Source: Mauremys mutica (taxonomy: Eukaryota; Chordata; Testudines; Geoemydidae). From it: a DNA stretch of 64,000 nucleotides. This document shows, in pieces, positions 45,791-58,123 of the stretch; positions within the stretch are counted from its first letter, which is position 1, and each line of letters begins with the position of its first letter. The DNA lies in the NCBI RefSeq assembly GCF_020497125.1, contig NC_059079.1, positions 14,527,553 through 14,591,552 of the forward strand, given 5' to 3'. The notes under the pieces were generated by a model, which worked only from the letters and a program-made list of their open reading frames with translations, was not told the origin of the DNA and searched no databases. The position numbers and the translations under genes were made by a program.

Positions 45791-46955
45791 AGCAAAAGAC
45801 AACAGTTTTCTTCACAGACCAAATGCTGATGGTGGAGGTGTTAAAAGAAGGAGCAAGAATGCATCATCATACTGTTTTTTAACCAAGTAGGACCAAATGT
45901 GACACTTCTGTCAAAGGATAATAGAAACTATTAGATAATTTAGACCTCCTCCCACCACATGCAGGATTGGGTCTTTTGCTGTGTGTTTTCCAATGCGATA
46001 CTTTGGTTCAGAACAAAAAATTAATCAAGCCATTAGAAAGCACAGACCAGGAGGTTCCCTGGTAGAATTTTCAAATTGCTGTGTGAGGAAAGTATACTGA
46101 TTCCATTAAGAAAGCCAGGAGTCTCTGTGCATAACCACCCATGTACATTGCTTCGAGAACTGACACTGCAATTCGGACCGGCCAGCAGAAAAGAAAACCC
46201 ATCTTGTAGCCTGACATGACAAATTGTCAAATTTAGATCTCACAGACTAGGACCAATCCCATTGTAATGAGAAAAGGGGACAGTCTACCATGCAAAGAAA
46301 AAAGCATCATTAGAACGTGTTTTGTTTCTTCCAGCCATCGTCAATTTGCTAAGCTGGAGTAAAATGCATCACAGAAGGCTCAGTTCAGGCCTTATTGACC
46401 CAAATGACAGTCAATGCAGTGCATGTGTCTCCAAGCATAACTAGGGGCTTAAATAATGGGACCTACGACCACCAAGACAAGAGCAATAAAAGCTTAGGCA
46501 AGACACGCTTGTCCTTTCTCAATGTGAAAGAGCTGAGATCTATGTTGCTTCAAGTAAATTTGTAAAACAGCATGTTATTGCAGATGACAGTGGTGTTTTG
46601 TTAGTTGGAAGACAATAAAAAGTGTCAGAATGAACTAGGAGAACATCAAAACATTATTTGCTCATTAATGGAATCAACGCCACTGCATGATTTAATGGTC
46701 ACAGATTTTAGGGATCACTGTCATTCATTTAGGATTCTGCCAATTTTGTAATTTAGTAGGATTAAGATGAAATATATTTCATCTAATTCCCATTGTTAAG
46801 GAATCGAGTGAGGTGATTCTGGCCGTGTCTGCTTTTCCTAATGAATGGAGACAATAGTGATGCGACTTGTACCTTATTCATCGATTCAAATGCAGAGTGG
46901 TTCAGCAGCTGAGTAAAGAAAATCGCTGCCAGACTTAGGTACCAAACATCACACT
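45791..46955. other. unassigned, single-copy-looking
   Basis: No gene recognised. 46430-46930 has balanced composition with words such as 'attaatggaatcaacgcc' and no known repeat words, and is one of the better places to test for conserved non-coding sequence. Confidence 0.35.
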
Positions 46956-46957
46956 TA

Positions 46958-47230
46958 CGCTATGACTACACTGGAGATCTTACAGGGGTGCAGCTGCACC
47001 AATGCAACTGAGCCACTCAAAGCTGGTGGGCGAGAGTTCTCCCGTCGGCTTCATTAACTGCAGCTCCTGCAAGAGGCAGTAGCTATGTAGGCAGGAGAAG
47101 CTGTCCCGCCGACAGCACTGTCCACATCAGTGCTTAAAATCAAATGAAGTTATGTCACTCTAGGGGGTGGTTAATTCACACCTCTGAGTGACATAACTTT
47201 TGTTGACTTAAGCTGTAGTGTAGCCAGTAG
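46958..47230. mobile_element. decayed Harbinger-like MITE
   Basis: Left gctatgactacactgg and right tgtagtgtagccagtag are decayed inverted ends. The interior gtagctatgtaggcaggagaagctgtcccgccgacagc and 'ctctgagtgacataac' match the copies at 33819 and 44876. No clean 3-bp duplication. Confidence 0.7.
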
Positions 47231-50200
47231 CTTTACAGAAGTCTAAGCCCCCCTCCCCTTTTAAAAGTTCCCTTGCATTTTGTCCAGTAATTATTTCCAG
47301 TTCCATTTTGTAAAGTGAGCTAAGCAGAAAGTGCAATCAGCATTTACCATGTGTCAGCAAAGAATGCTGTAAATATCCTGGCTGGAAATGCAGTTGCTCA
47401 TAATGATAGCCCCTTGCTTCTGGGAGAAAAATAGTAACCTAGTGCATCCCTATTTTCCAAATTCTAGTATTGTTCTGCGTTCAGTCTCCAGCATCAAAAG
47501 CAGGACAAGCCAGAAACAACCTGTGTTGTAGCTTAGGCAAGGATTAATTGATTTCGTATTTTCATGCTGATAGTTGCATATTGCGAAATTAGGGCTAAAT
47601 CCTGGCTTTGTTCCCAGAAGATAGCACAGCATGGGCCAAAAGAGCAGAAAAATATGTGCAACAATGTGTGTCAAACAAGGCAGCAATCTGTGCTTGCTTT
47701 GCACCAGTGGCAGGGCACAGGAAAGTGTGATGTCAGAGCATCTAACAGTCCCTACAGCTGGCTAGGCCCACAAGAAATTGCACAGAGAATGTTTTAGGAA
47801 CATTAGGAGTCAGTACATACACAAAAAAGCACCACTATAGTTTGTAGCTACTGACTAAACACAGTAAGAAACTGTACAGGAAGGACCCATGCCAGACTGT
47901 AGCAAGCAGCAGAAGCTAATAGCTGCCACTGGATCCGCGGATATTGGAAATGCAAAGGCAAACACACAGCACTGGAAAGGCAACTGTTAGGCACACAATC
48001 CATTTACTGACACCCTCACAGCCAGACACATGAACATAAACACAAAGCAAACAGGAGGAGTCATGGTTGTTGTGTAGAAAAGAGCAGGCTGGGAGGCTTG
48101 AGCCCAACAAGACATAAAGGGAGTAGAAATCAGCAGATGGTTTGCTCCAGAGCACAACATTATTTCCCTCTCAAAATCAACATGCAAAGCCATCCTCCAC
48201 ACCAACGGCAGCTTGAGAGTCCACAAAATGATATCATGGGAGCCAGGCGGCACTCACCTCTGGGTCTCGATGTAATCAGGAACACCCACCTTACACCTGG
48301 TGTGGCTGGCAACAATGGAATTGGGGATAGACAGAGATGCTGAGAGGAAGCAGTTGTTAGATGACTATGAGGGAGCATTCCATGGAAAAAGGAAAAGAAT
48401 CACATCAAAATAAGTACAGTTGTGTAGGTGTATTTGCATCCACAGTCTCCAAGAAGATGGTGCCACAGAGTTGGGGGGAATAAAAAAAAGTTGAGCTCTC
48501 ATAGTTAAGCCAAGATAGACAAAAATAAAGACACATGCAACTGATCAACAATCCACTGACCTCACCCATACAGCAAGCACTGGTTCCAAAACACATGCAG
48601 ATAAGCCAGCCCTCACAGCAGAAACATGGATGCCAGTGCTTGCTCTGTTTTACTTGTTAATTCATCAAACCAGAGATGAATGATCCAATAGTACTAAATG
48701 TGCTCTTTGATTTGGACTACATGTTGCACCCCATCTGGGCAGTTGGTGAGCAGACAAGCCATAGGACTGATGGATGCACAAAAATGATATGTCATAACCA
48801 CAATTCCAATTACAGCCAGACACATACAGAGCTACTAATGATAATGGCTCACTTCCCCACACAACAGGAGTTTAGCAGAAGCCATACAATGGCTGAGAGT
48901 CTAAAATTGTGCTATGCATTACAATGGCCTGTTCTCTCCTGCATTAGTGCTCAGGAACGGCAGCTATGCCAAATCAGGACGGACGGTAAGGAAGCTAGAA
49001 AAGGAGGCTGCATGGGTTATGGCTGTTGGCTGGAACTAGAAAGGGCCGTGGCATATGCTGCCATCTCCTTTCCCTCTGCACCCCATACCCATCAACCTGT
49101 CTCCTTGCAGTCCCCCCACTCAGATTCTGCTCCCCACTCTTTGCTCCTCCTCTGGTCCAGGGGACTGGTGCAGGGAATTCTGGACCAGTATAGTGATTCT
49201 ATTTGAAGGCGGCATTAGTTAATCACTGGAATGCTCCTTTAAACAGCATACTATGGTAGTTTATCACAATGCACTGTGCTTTAATACAATTTGATAGTCA
49301 TTCTGACCGGTTAGACATCATGTCTCATGAAACCGTTTACTTATCAGGTGTTGAGGTGAACTAATGGTGGAGACATTGCAAAGGACATACTCTCGCTCTC
49401 AACAAGAGTTCTTTTGTGCACTGACATTTAAGAACAAGTCAAAGCTGCCCTCTGTTATGAGCAAGAGGTTTTCTAAAACCACACACACACACTTTCTGCC
49501 AGCTACTTCAGGTTTTTTTGTTGGGGAGGAGGATCAGGGATTGCCCTTCAGAAGCTGCATGATCATCCCCCTTCAGACAGTCTGGGTTTTGTGAATGTGA
49601 CATTCACCTGGGTACACAGGTCACTTTTTTGCCCATAATTATTAATTTTGGAGGTTTAGACATATCAGGGAATTAAAAGTATTGAGCATTTTATTTGAAG
49701 GTTCGCATTCTCTCTTGGTTGATATATTATAATGAATTTTGTGATTCCTGCCTTGTCCCTAATGAGTGCTTGTTCTCATCTTGAACCCAACACCCAATTT
49801 GACAGAAACACCCACAACCAGGATAACAGGAGTGTTGAATATCAGGATTTAAGCTGAATTTGTGGAGGGATTTGAAGGCTGGAATGATAGGCTCTGTATC
49901 CTGTTACCATGAAGCTCAAGGTTACCGATTCACACTAAGTTAATAGTTGTCAGAAACCATCATCATCTAGTAACTGTACAGATATGTATGAGAAGTGAAT
50001 CTCAGTTTGGTTCTGAGTGAAAAAATGTCCATTATCAAAACAAAAAGACAAACAAAAACCCCACATCATCACAGCTTGTACCCTCATTGGCAGTCTCATC
50101 TAATATGTAAAGAATTGACACAACTACCTGTTAACCCCAGAGCAATATCAGCAAACACAGACAAGATTAAAATAGCTACAATTCATACAGTATCTGTTCT

Positions 50201-50800
50201 GTGAATAACTAAAGGACTTCAGTCACTGAGTTTGAGGCAGTACTAAATTTGTGCTACAGAAAATGCAATTTTCAAGAATTTTCTCCATGGGGACAAGGGT
50301 GTATAAGGGTCATAAGTACAGTTGGTTGGAAGTTTTCCATCTAAAATTGGCTTTTCAATCACAGTGAAAAAAAACTTTTCACAGAAAAAGTGGGGTTTTT
50401 TTGTCTTTTTTTTTTAAATGAAAATCTGGAACCCCAAAAGGTTTCAGAAATTGCTACTGAAACACCAAAATTTATTTGGATTTTCAACCAAAAAAAGTTC
50501 ATGGAGAATTTTGAAAAAAGATTTCTAATGAAAATTTGCTAAAAAAAACAAAACAAAAAGCTAAAGTCTCTAGGACTCTTTATGGCTTTCTTGGCCAACT
50601 TGTAGACTATCAGAAATTCTGCTTGGAATTGAAGAAAACTGAAAAAAGTTGAATCTCTAAACATTAATATCCAATTCATGTTTTTTAATCAAGCCAAGTT
50701 TAAATTAACTTACCGCCAACAAAAACTTTGTCGTCTCATGGTGGTTAACATTATCTGCAAGAACAGAATACTCTAAACAAGCTAGTTTAGTATTTATTTG
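47231..50800. other. unassigned non-coding stretch
   Basis: Contains a 176-codon open frame at 48676-49206 on plus. I recognise no domain, signal peptide or membrane segment in it, and it lacks a homology cue. 48100-48400 and 48900-49250 have some repeat-like words I cannot assign. Short AC repeat near 49482. Confidence 0.35.
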
Positions 50801-50802
50801 TG

Positions 50803-50831
50803 ATGTGTGTATATATATATATTATATATAT

Positions 50832-50876
<45 letters not shown>
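50803..50876. repeat. compound microsatellite
   Basis: Successive (TG)n, (TA)n, (CATA)n and (CA)n tracts form a 74-bp compound repeat. The 102-aa frame at 50805-51113 begins in it and is spurious. Confidence 0.95.
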
Positions 50877-50879
<3 letters not shown>

Positions 50880-53214
50880 ATTAAAAGCCAACTTGGTTTT
50901 TATTTGCTCCCATATGTCAAATACATAAAGGAGAGTGTACTTACACTGTTCTTCACACAATTGCTATTTGCGATCCATGGAGAGTCACACTCAGTTGTAA
51001 ACCCCAGTGCTCTTGGCCAGGAGCCCCATTTACAGCAGAATGAAACAGTGGAGGTTGTGGCTTGGTTAGGCTATCACTCCACAGAACAATATAATAGTTT
51101 TGTGATAAACTAAGCTCTGTAGATCATAGCTTCAGTCTCAGACTAAGGATGCACCACTTCAAGTTCTCTTTTCAGAACCTGGTCCTGTCTCCATATTTAT
51201 TGTAAACAGAATGATCTTTTCTTTCACTGTATGCATATACTCCCCAAAAGTGCTTAGTTTTCTTCTCAGGCTCTTCATTCTCTTCAGACACTCAGGAATG
51301 GTCTTTATCTCAATACAAAATGTCACTGCCAACCAGTGATAGTAACCACATAGACGTTCAAATTGGTGGTGGAGGGCGGGTAAGCTCAGTGGTGCTGTAA
51401 GCTGCTGCTCTAGCATTTTGTCCCTAGAGACAATGGAGTTTACATTTAGTTTAGATCAAAAGGGCACGCATGTGAATGGTGGCTCATGGCTTGACTCAGC
51501 AAGGTGCTGGGCACCCTGGCCCTGATCCAGCAAAGCACTTAAGTACACAATTAACTCTAAAAAATGTGAATATTGAATTCAGTGCGAGTCTTCAAGTACT
51601 TAAGTCAAGAATTGAGCCCCTAGACTCTAATCGCCTTCTGCCACATCACCACCACATACTTTGGTACAGTAAGTCACAGCCGCTAGTCTCCCATAGCGGT
51701 GTAGTGGGGGTGTTTTCTACATCATGAATGAGATGCATTGGCAAAACTGTATTTGGAAATTTGACAGCCCAGATTACCCCTGGTTCTACCCAGTGCAAGC
51801 AAGAGCCTTCCACTTTCCACAAGCACTAAATAATCCACTTAGATAAAAGTTCAGAAGCTCCAACTGCTGCTGTATTGTTTCTCTTTCCTGACAATACCTT
51901 TTCCAGTGTCCAACACAAAGCCATTGCACACTGACCATCTGTGAAGCTGGCCATGCCTGTCCACATGACACTGATTTGTAGCACAGAGCATGCTGCACTG
52001 TATCACTTGTCTTATTTTCTTGGTCACAGTCGGTCAGACACGCCTACCGGCTGTTGTCTACAGCCATAATTTTTTATAACTGCCAACAGCTCTAAGAAGC
52101 CTGATTACGATCTATTGTCTCCCCGTCAAAAAAAATGCATTAAAAATAAATAAAAGCAAAACATTAATTGCATTGGAAAGATTTGATGCACGTATATTAC
52201 CAATGCTCTGTTATCAGAAGTCCAATGTCATATCCTTAAAAAAAAAAATACAACCACTAGCAAATGTCTTAATATACTATAAATAGCAAATAGACTCAAG
52301 ATGTGAGAACAAAGGAGACCCATATTCAATGTCATCAGGGAAATTATAGAAACCATTTTCATTTCTAGTCTTTAAACTATGCTATAGCTGATCAGAACAT
52401 ATTTTAAAGAAAAGGCTATCTTCCACTGGAGACAGTGGCAAAGCATTTGAGGCTTCTGCATCCACTTGGAAATTGTGGGTTAAACACATTTCCTAGAAAA
52501 TGTGCACTTTTTGGTGTTCAAATTCCATTCATGCTGTCCCTGTAAGGCTGGAGAAAAGGAAAAATTAAAGTGACATTTAACTCGCACCCTCAAGCCAGCT
52601 AATCAGATGTAGCAAGCAAGCTAAGCGGTGTTGGAAGAATTGGGGAGGAGTGGGGGAAGGGGAAGGTGGAAGATGAGAGGAATATCAAATATCAGTTGGG
52701 AAGGGGTGGAGACCTGTGGTTGGGAAATGATGATGGAATTGGTCCAGAAGATGCTTAATGAATAAGAGGGGCAATAGGTGCTGAGAAGAAGAGTCAGTCA
52801 GTCAACACAGAGGAATGGGTTTGCAGAAGAGCATTGAAGTACACAGAAGGGGCACTGAAGAGGAACAGAGCCCGAAGCTTGGGGACAGGCCAGAAAAAGA
52901 GAGAGAAAAGGAAAAGAGAAGAATGAGAAAAGGGTCTCAGTAGCTGAGATATGAGACCTGACAGCAGAGGAAAATCAAAGCAGAGAGCCGGGCAGCAGAA
53001 GCTTGAGAAGCAAGGTCTTGGAAAGAGAGATTCAGAGTTAGAAGACAGCACTGCCCTGAAGAAGTAAAAGATGAGGAGGAACACCTGGTAAAGAAAAAGT
53101 CATGGCTAATGGAGCACTGTGAAGTGCACTGATCCACCAAGTCAGGAGGGCTGTAGGTCAAAATCATAAAACAAAAACACCCTCAGACACAGTTTTCATT
53201 CCACAAGATGCAAT
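50877..53214. other. unassigned non-coding stretch
   Basis: No gene recognised. 52620-53110 is strongly purine-biased on plus (GA-rich), which accounts for the S/F/L-rich frames on the minus strand. Confidence 0.4.
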
Positions 53215-53335
53215 AACAAACAGTATTAATTTATAGTACTTAGCACCTGCTGCACATTTTCAAAGTGCTGTATAAATACTAATTCTTCATCATACCCTGC
53301 ATAGTAAACATTGACCCCCCCCTTTTACAAAATGG
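53215..53335 (-). repeat. MIR-like SINE fragment
   Basis: Words 'tacttagcacctg', 'tcaaagtgctgtataaatact' and 'ccttttacaaaatgg' are in the order of an antisense MIR/CORE-SINE. Decayed. Confidence 0.5.
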
Positions 53336-56125
53336 AAACAAATGAGCTCCCCTATAAAATAGGTTTTGAATTTTTCCTCAGTTCGTTCTCAAATCAAAAC
53401 AAGGGTTTTTAAAGTCCTTATGGAAGCCTCAATACATGTTGGGAGCCATATTGTTAGATATATATTTTTTAAATAAAGTCTAAATAATCTATAATCTCAT
53501 AATAATAAATTTTTAAAAACTTCAGACATTACTGTGAAATACCTCTTTGCAAGTGTATTTCCCACCGCCCCATTGAGGGCATAGTAAGGACAAACCTTGC
53601 CTTAAACTGCACCTGTGAAAACCCAGCAAATTCAATTAGTAGAATTTTATGTGGGTTTTTTAAAATAACAAATCCAGTGCTCACGGGCACTTAAAGCCTT
53701 TAGTTTATTTTTCTCCAAGACTTGCCTTTTAAAAACCAAGGTACCATATGATTCTGCTTCTGAGGTCAGTGCACAACTCTGTTCTTCTTCTTGCCCATGG
53801 TAATGAAGTTCTGATCTTTCCTCTTCTTTAAGTACATAATGTGCCTTAAGGTATGTGTTAATTAATACTATGCATCTGTTTGCTTCATCGAGTAGTTGAA
53901 AAGTATCTATTTAAACTGTGATTCACTTTGTCTATGTTTACTCAACAGTCTGTCTCTTTCAAAATTTGTGAATTAATCAAGGCGAGTGGTCCCCAAACAC
54001 GGGACTGCAAAGCAATCCCTATCAGAATCTTAATGTTTGAGACTTGATACCCAGAGATAAGAGAATGGGAGGGCAACTATACGCTGGATTCAGCTGCTCA
54101 CAGATTTCATCACTTCTAGCAGCTACTATATTATTGTTGCCCCGTGGAACAAAAATCTTCCCCCTGCATTTGTAGATAGGCCAGGAGCAGTTGTGGGTCC
54201 CTGAAGAATTCTGCAGTGCAGGACTAGATACAATGGTCACCATTAAAATATCAGCATTTGTCAACCAAGTGGTGACTAAATACTGCAGTTCCCTCCTGCT
54301 GTAAGCATAGGAAAAAATATGATTTATCACTACCCTTGTGTGGTAACTGTTGGCAAATGTTACCTTTTAAATAATGGTTACTGTAGCTCAGTGTAGGCAG
54401 AGCAGATTGGACCTTATTGCTGGCTCCAGAAAGGAGTAGCATGCACCCTCAATGACTTCTCAAATCAGCCCAACATACACCATTGGGGAGATGGAGCAAA
54501 ATGGATACATTTGCGGGTTTCCTCCTGCTAATCTATGGGTGTGCTAGGGAGGGTCAACACACCTCTCCCTTGAAAGATTTAGCTCCATGCATTTCTACAC
54601 AGTGTCACTAAATTGAGCATGTTACGTTTACTGTTCAAGTTTAAATGAACTCAAGAGTGAAAACGTTCCATTTGGTTCAATGCAACTTTGCATAGCAGTA
54701 ATGGCACAAAGGGGAAAAAAAATACATACACAGTTAAACAACTGTTCAGAGGACAAAGCTCTTATTAGATATATTGCACTACCTTTCTACTATGCTACAT
54801 CTTTTTCACACCACATTAGGCAAGATCCCTGCCAATTATTTTTCTTTGTATCCATTCTCATTTAAAACCTGACTTTTACAAATATGAAGTAAAAATGTTA
54901 AAGTAGCGCATTGTGATATAAATGGAGAGGTAAAAATGTTACATTTTAAAGTGATGTTGATATACAATATACCCAGTCTCTATCCTCCTCAACCACCCAA
55001 ACATTTGTGGTGGTGTAAAACTTCATACACATATGAAAATACAATCAAATCATAATTTAAAACATCCTTTTAAGAGTCTCAGTTAAATTGTGTTGGTGGG
55101 TGGGAGCTCCAATTCCTGGGATTATAAATCCTCTCAATCCTGAAGGAATTCACCCTCTCCCTTCCTGCCACAAATTCTGCCCAGCCACACCCACTGCAAG
55201 CGGCCCATGCTGTGGAATGTGGATCTTCTAAGGAAGAGGTGAGTGACTAGGCCAATGATGTCATTTAGTGCCTGGGCCTGCCAAACGATGATGAACTGGG
55301 CCCTTATTCTGATTTTAAAAGTCCACACTTTTCTAAGGAAAATATCAATCAGTTGTCAAGCTTACAATTTGCATTCCAATCTTTAGCTCAACATGGTATA
55401 ACACAAGTATAATGGAAACACTGACAAAGCTTTAACTAGAGCTGCAGCACCACTGGGTGCCACTTTAATAACTTTTTAATCTCATTTCTAAATACACCGG
55501 TTAATTTAAAAGGAAAACATAACAAAACCCAGAGTTCCCCTTTGTTTCTAAAGCTTTGTAAAATTAAACACACATTTTATTCAAGTCACAGAACATGAGC
55601 GCATAAAGCAGGGATATAGCTGGCTGGCTGACACTCAAAACTCATTTCACTTTATATCATCCCAATTTCTAAACACTATGCACTGCACACTCTAAAGATG
55701 TTGTTTCTCCTTTATCTACTTAAGACCGAGGAAACAATGGTATAGACAGAGGGAATCTGCCACAGGAGCTTTAATCGCAATCATTTATAATTTCCCATTA
55801 CTCAAGTTTCACTCTGATATACATCTTTCTTTAAAAAAGGAGAAAATGTTAATTAAGTAAGGAAAGCAGATACTACAGGTGTCTGTCTTGCAAAATGAGA
55901 TTGACATTTTTATCTAATACAACAAAGGCACCTAAAATATTGACTCAAACTTAGTTGTCTTGACAAACTGCAAGATTCCAGGATCAGTTATAGAGGAAAA
56001 AAGGAGGAAGGATAATGGAAAAAACATTGCGTAAATAAAGCAATTGCACTTGAATTGGGGGCTTGGCAGCACCTTAAAGGACTTTAATTTGGGAGGTACA
56101 GGTTCTAGAATAAACCTATCTTATA
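53336..56125. other. unassigned AT-rich non-coding stretch
   Basis: No gene or bounded element recognised over 2.8 kb. Confidence 0.35.
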
Positions 56126-56262
56126 GGCATGTCTACACTTTCCTCTGGAGCGATCGATCAAGCGGGAGGTCAATTTATCGCATCTAGTGAAGACACAATA
56201 AATCAACCGCCGAGCGCTCTCCCGTCGACTCCGGTACTCCACCAGAACAAGAAGTGTAGGCG
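56126..56262 (+). mobile_element. left part of a Harbinger-like MITE cut by CR1
   Basis: Begins ggcatgtctacactttcctc and continues with gatcgatcaagcgggaggtc and 'gtcgactccggtactccacc', the interior of the family at 15613. It stops where the CR1 3' end begins. The right half was not recognised beyond the CR1. Confidence 0.6.
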
Positions 56263-57610
56263 GAGTCATAGAATATCAGGGTTGGAAGGGACCTCAGGAG
56301 GTCATCTAGTCCAACCCCCTGCTCAAAGCAGAACCAATCCCCAACTAAATCATCCCAGCCAAGGCTTTGTCAAGCCTGACCTTAAAAACCTCCAAGGAAG
56401 GAGATTCCACCACCTCCCTAGATAACCCATTCCAATTCTTCACCACCCTCCTAGTGAAAAAGTTTTTCCTAATAGCAAACCTAAACCTCCCCCACTGCAA
56501 CTTGAGACCATTACTCCTTGTTCTGTCATCTGCTACCACTCAGAACAGTCTAGCTCTATCCTCTTTGGAACCCCCATTCAGGTAGTTGAAAGCAGCTATG
56601 AAATCCTCCATCATTCTTCTCTTCTGTAGACTAAATAATCCCGGTTCCCTCAGCCTCTCCTCATAAATCATGTGCTTCAGCCCCCTAATCATTTTTGTTG
56701 CCCTCCGCTGGACTCTTTCCAATTTTTCCACATCCTTCTTGTAGTGTGGGGCCCAAAACTGGACACAGTACTCCAGATGAGGCCTCACCAGTGTCAAAAA
56801 GAGGGGAAAGATCACATCCCTCAATCTACTGGCAATGCCCCTACTTATAAAGCCCAAAATGCCATTAGCCTTCTTGGCAACAAAGGCACACTGTTGACTC
56901 ATATCCAGCTTCTCGTCCACTGTAACCCCTAGGTCCTTTTCTGCAGAACTGCTGCCTAACCATTCGGTCTCTAGTCTGTAGCAGTGCATGGGATTCTTCC
57001 GTCCTAGGTGCAGGACTCTGTACTTGTCCTTGTTGAACCTCATCAGATTTCTTTTGGCCCAATCCTCTAATTTGTCTAGGTTCCTCTGTATCCTATCCCT
57101 ACCCTCCAGCGTATCAACCACTCCTTCCAGTTTAGTGTCATCTGCAAACTTGCTAAGGGTGCAGTCCACACCATCCTCCAGATGGGCACTACATTAGCCT
57201 TTTTCCAGTCATCTGGGACCTCTCCCGATTGCTGTGAGTTTTCAAAGATAATGGCCAATGGCTCGGTAATCACATCTGCAACTCCTTTAGCGCCCTCGGA
57301 TGCAGTGCATCCGGCCCCATGGACTTGTGCTCGTCCAGCTTTTCTAAATAGTCCTGAACCACTTCTTTCTCCACAGAGGGGTGGTCACCTCCTCCCCATA
57401 ATGTGCCGCCCAGTGCACTCGTCTGGGAGTTGACCTTGTTCGTGAAGACAGAGGCAAAAAAAAAAAAAAACACATTGAGTACATTAGCTTTTTCTACATC
57501 CTCTGTCACTAGGTTGCCTCCCTCATTCAGTAAGGGGCCACACTTTCCTTGACTTTTTTCTTGTTGGTAACATACCTGAAGAAACCCTTCTTGTTACGCT
57601 TGTTCTTCTG
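56263..57610 (-). pseudogene. CR1 non-LTR retrotransposon, dead RT gene with 3' UTR
   Basis: On minus, from 57610: a KSRKVWPL-like start, then VTEDVEKANVLNVFF (57270-57509), then a PDDWKKANVVPI segment (57076-57273). The sequence then jumps directly to DGVDCTLSKFADDTKLEG near 57180. The intervening RT core, including the first catalytic aspartate block, is deleted. The FADD motif of the active site is kept in the 209-aa frame 56540-57169, which continues through the thumb-like region (VRPHLEYCVQFWAP, KLERVQRRATKMI). A stop at 56540-56542 separates the last block ([19 protein letters not shown]). The 3' UTR (aggtcccttccaaccctgatattc) ends at 56263. The endonuclease is missing and an A run (57457-57470) distorts the frame. 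Confidence 0.93.
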
Positions 57611-57744
57611 AGTCCCAGGCTAGCACCCTAACTACTGCTGAGGCGGGGAGAAACGTAGGCATGAGGAACAAAGGAGATCAGTTAATTACCTTTTCCATTT
57701 AAGCCAAAACATGTTCTTATAACCATGAATGAGGCACCTGTTTC
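57611..57744. other. short unassigned gap
   Basis: Nothing recognised between the CR1 5' truncation and the hAT-like remnant. Confidence 0.3.
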
Positions 57745-58123
57745 GTTGAGAACCACTAGTTTCTTTACCATTATGGGCTGCATATGAAGCTCTCTATGCA
57801 TTATGTGGGCCACATCCATACAATATATATACTTTTTTATAATTGGAGATATACCAATCTCCTAGAACTGGAAGGGACCTCGAAAGGTCATCGAGTCCAG
57901 CCCCCTGCCTTCACTAGCAGGACCAATTTTTGCCCCAGATCCCTAAGTGGCCTCCTCAAGGATTGAACTCACAACCCTGGTTTTAGCAGGCCAATGCTCA
58001 AACCACTGAGCTATCCCTGTGTGTACATACACACATACTATCTATATGGCCCTGAGGATGTCATATGGGCCACAGCTGTGTGTTGATTGGGCCGCAAACA
58101 GCCCCTGGGCTGAGAACCACTGT
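57745..58123. mobile_element. hAT-like remnant hosting a SINE
   Basis: The phrases gttgagaaccactag at the left and ctgagaaccactg at the right are hAT-type terminal words. In between, 'tgtgggccacatcc' and 'gccctgaggatgtcatatgggccacagctgtg' form a known-looking repeat interrupted at ~57842-58018. The left limit and target duplication are not clear. Confidence 0.45.
57842..58018 (-). repeat. tRNA-derived SINE with CR1-type tail (Cry SINE / tortoise pol III SINE)
   Basis: Read on minus it opens with agggatagctcagtggtttg, an A box (tagctcagtgg) at about 58004-58014. A B box (gagttcaatcc) follows at about 57960-57970, so the head is a tRNA-like pol III promoter. The 3' half ends 'gaggtcccttccagttctagg' plus a short aga/ata tail, the CR1 3' end that lets CR1 reverse transcriptase copy it. 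The tRNA head joined to a CR1-like tail is established for the tortoise SINE. This is the strongest lineage marker in the window. Confidence 0.87.

Noticed and set aside
45140..45829. 229-aa open frame on plus
   Set aside because: It runs through a hAT element and a MITE inserted in a probable LTR. The Gly/Trp/Arg-rich text is a product of G-rich repeat DNA.
48676..49206. 176-aa open frame on plus
   Set aside because: No recognised motif, no supporting splice or promoter context. A frame this long is plausible by chance in 64 kb read six ways.
50803..50876. Short repeats as a possible CRISPR or satellite array
   Set aside because: It is an ordinary compound dinucleotide/tetranucleotide microsatellite. 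There are no spaced direct repeats of CRISPR type anywhere in the window.
53983..54010. hAT-like left end (gagtggtccccaaac)
   Set aside because: No matching right end or 8-bp duplication could be found downstream.
56540..57169. CR1 reverse transcriptase as a possible working gene
   Set aside because: The endonuclease and the RT core are missing, and a frameshift and an in-frame stop flank it, so it is annotated as a dead element.
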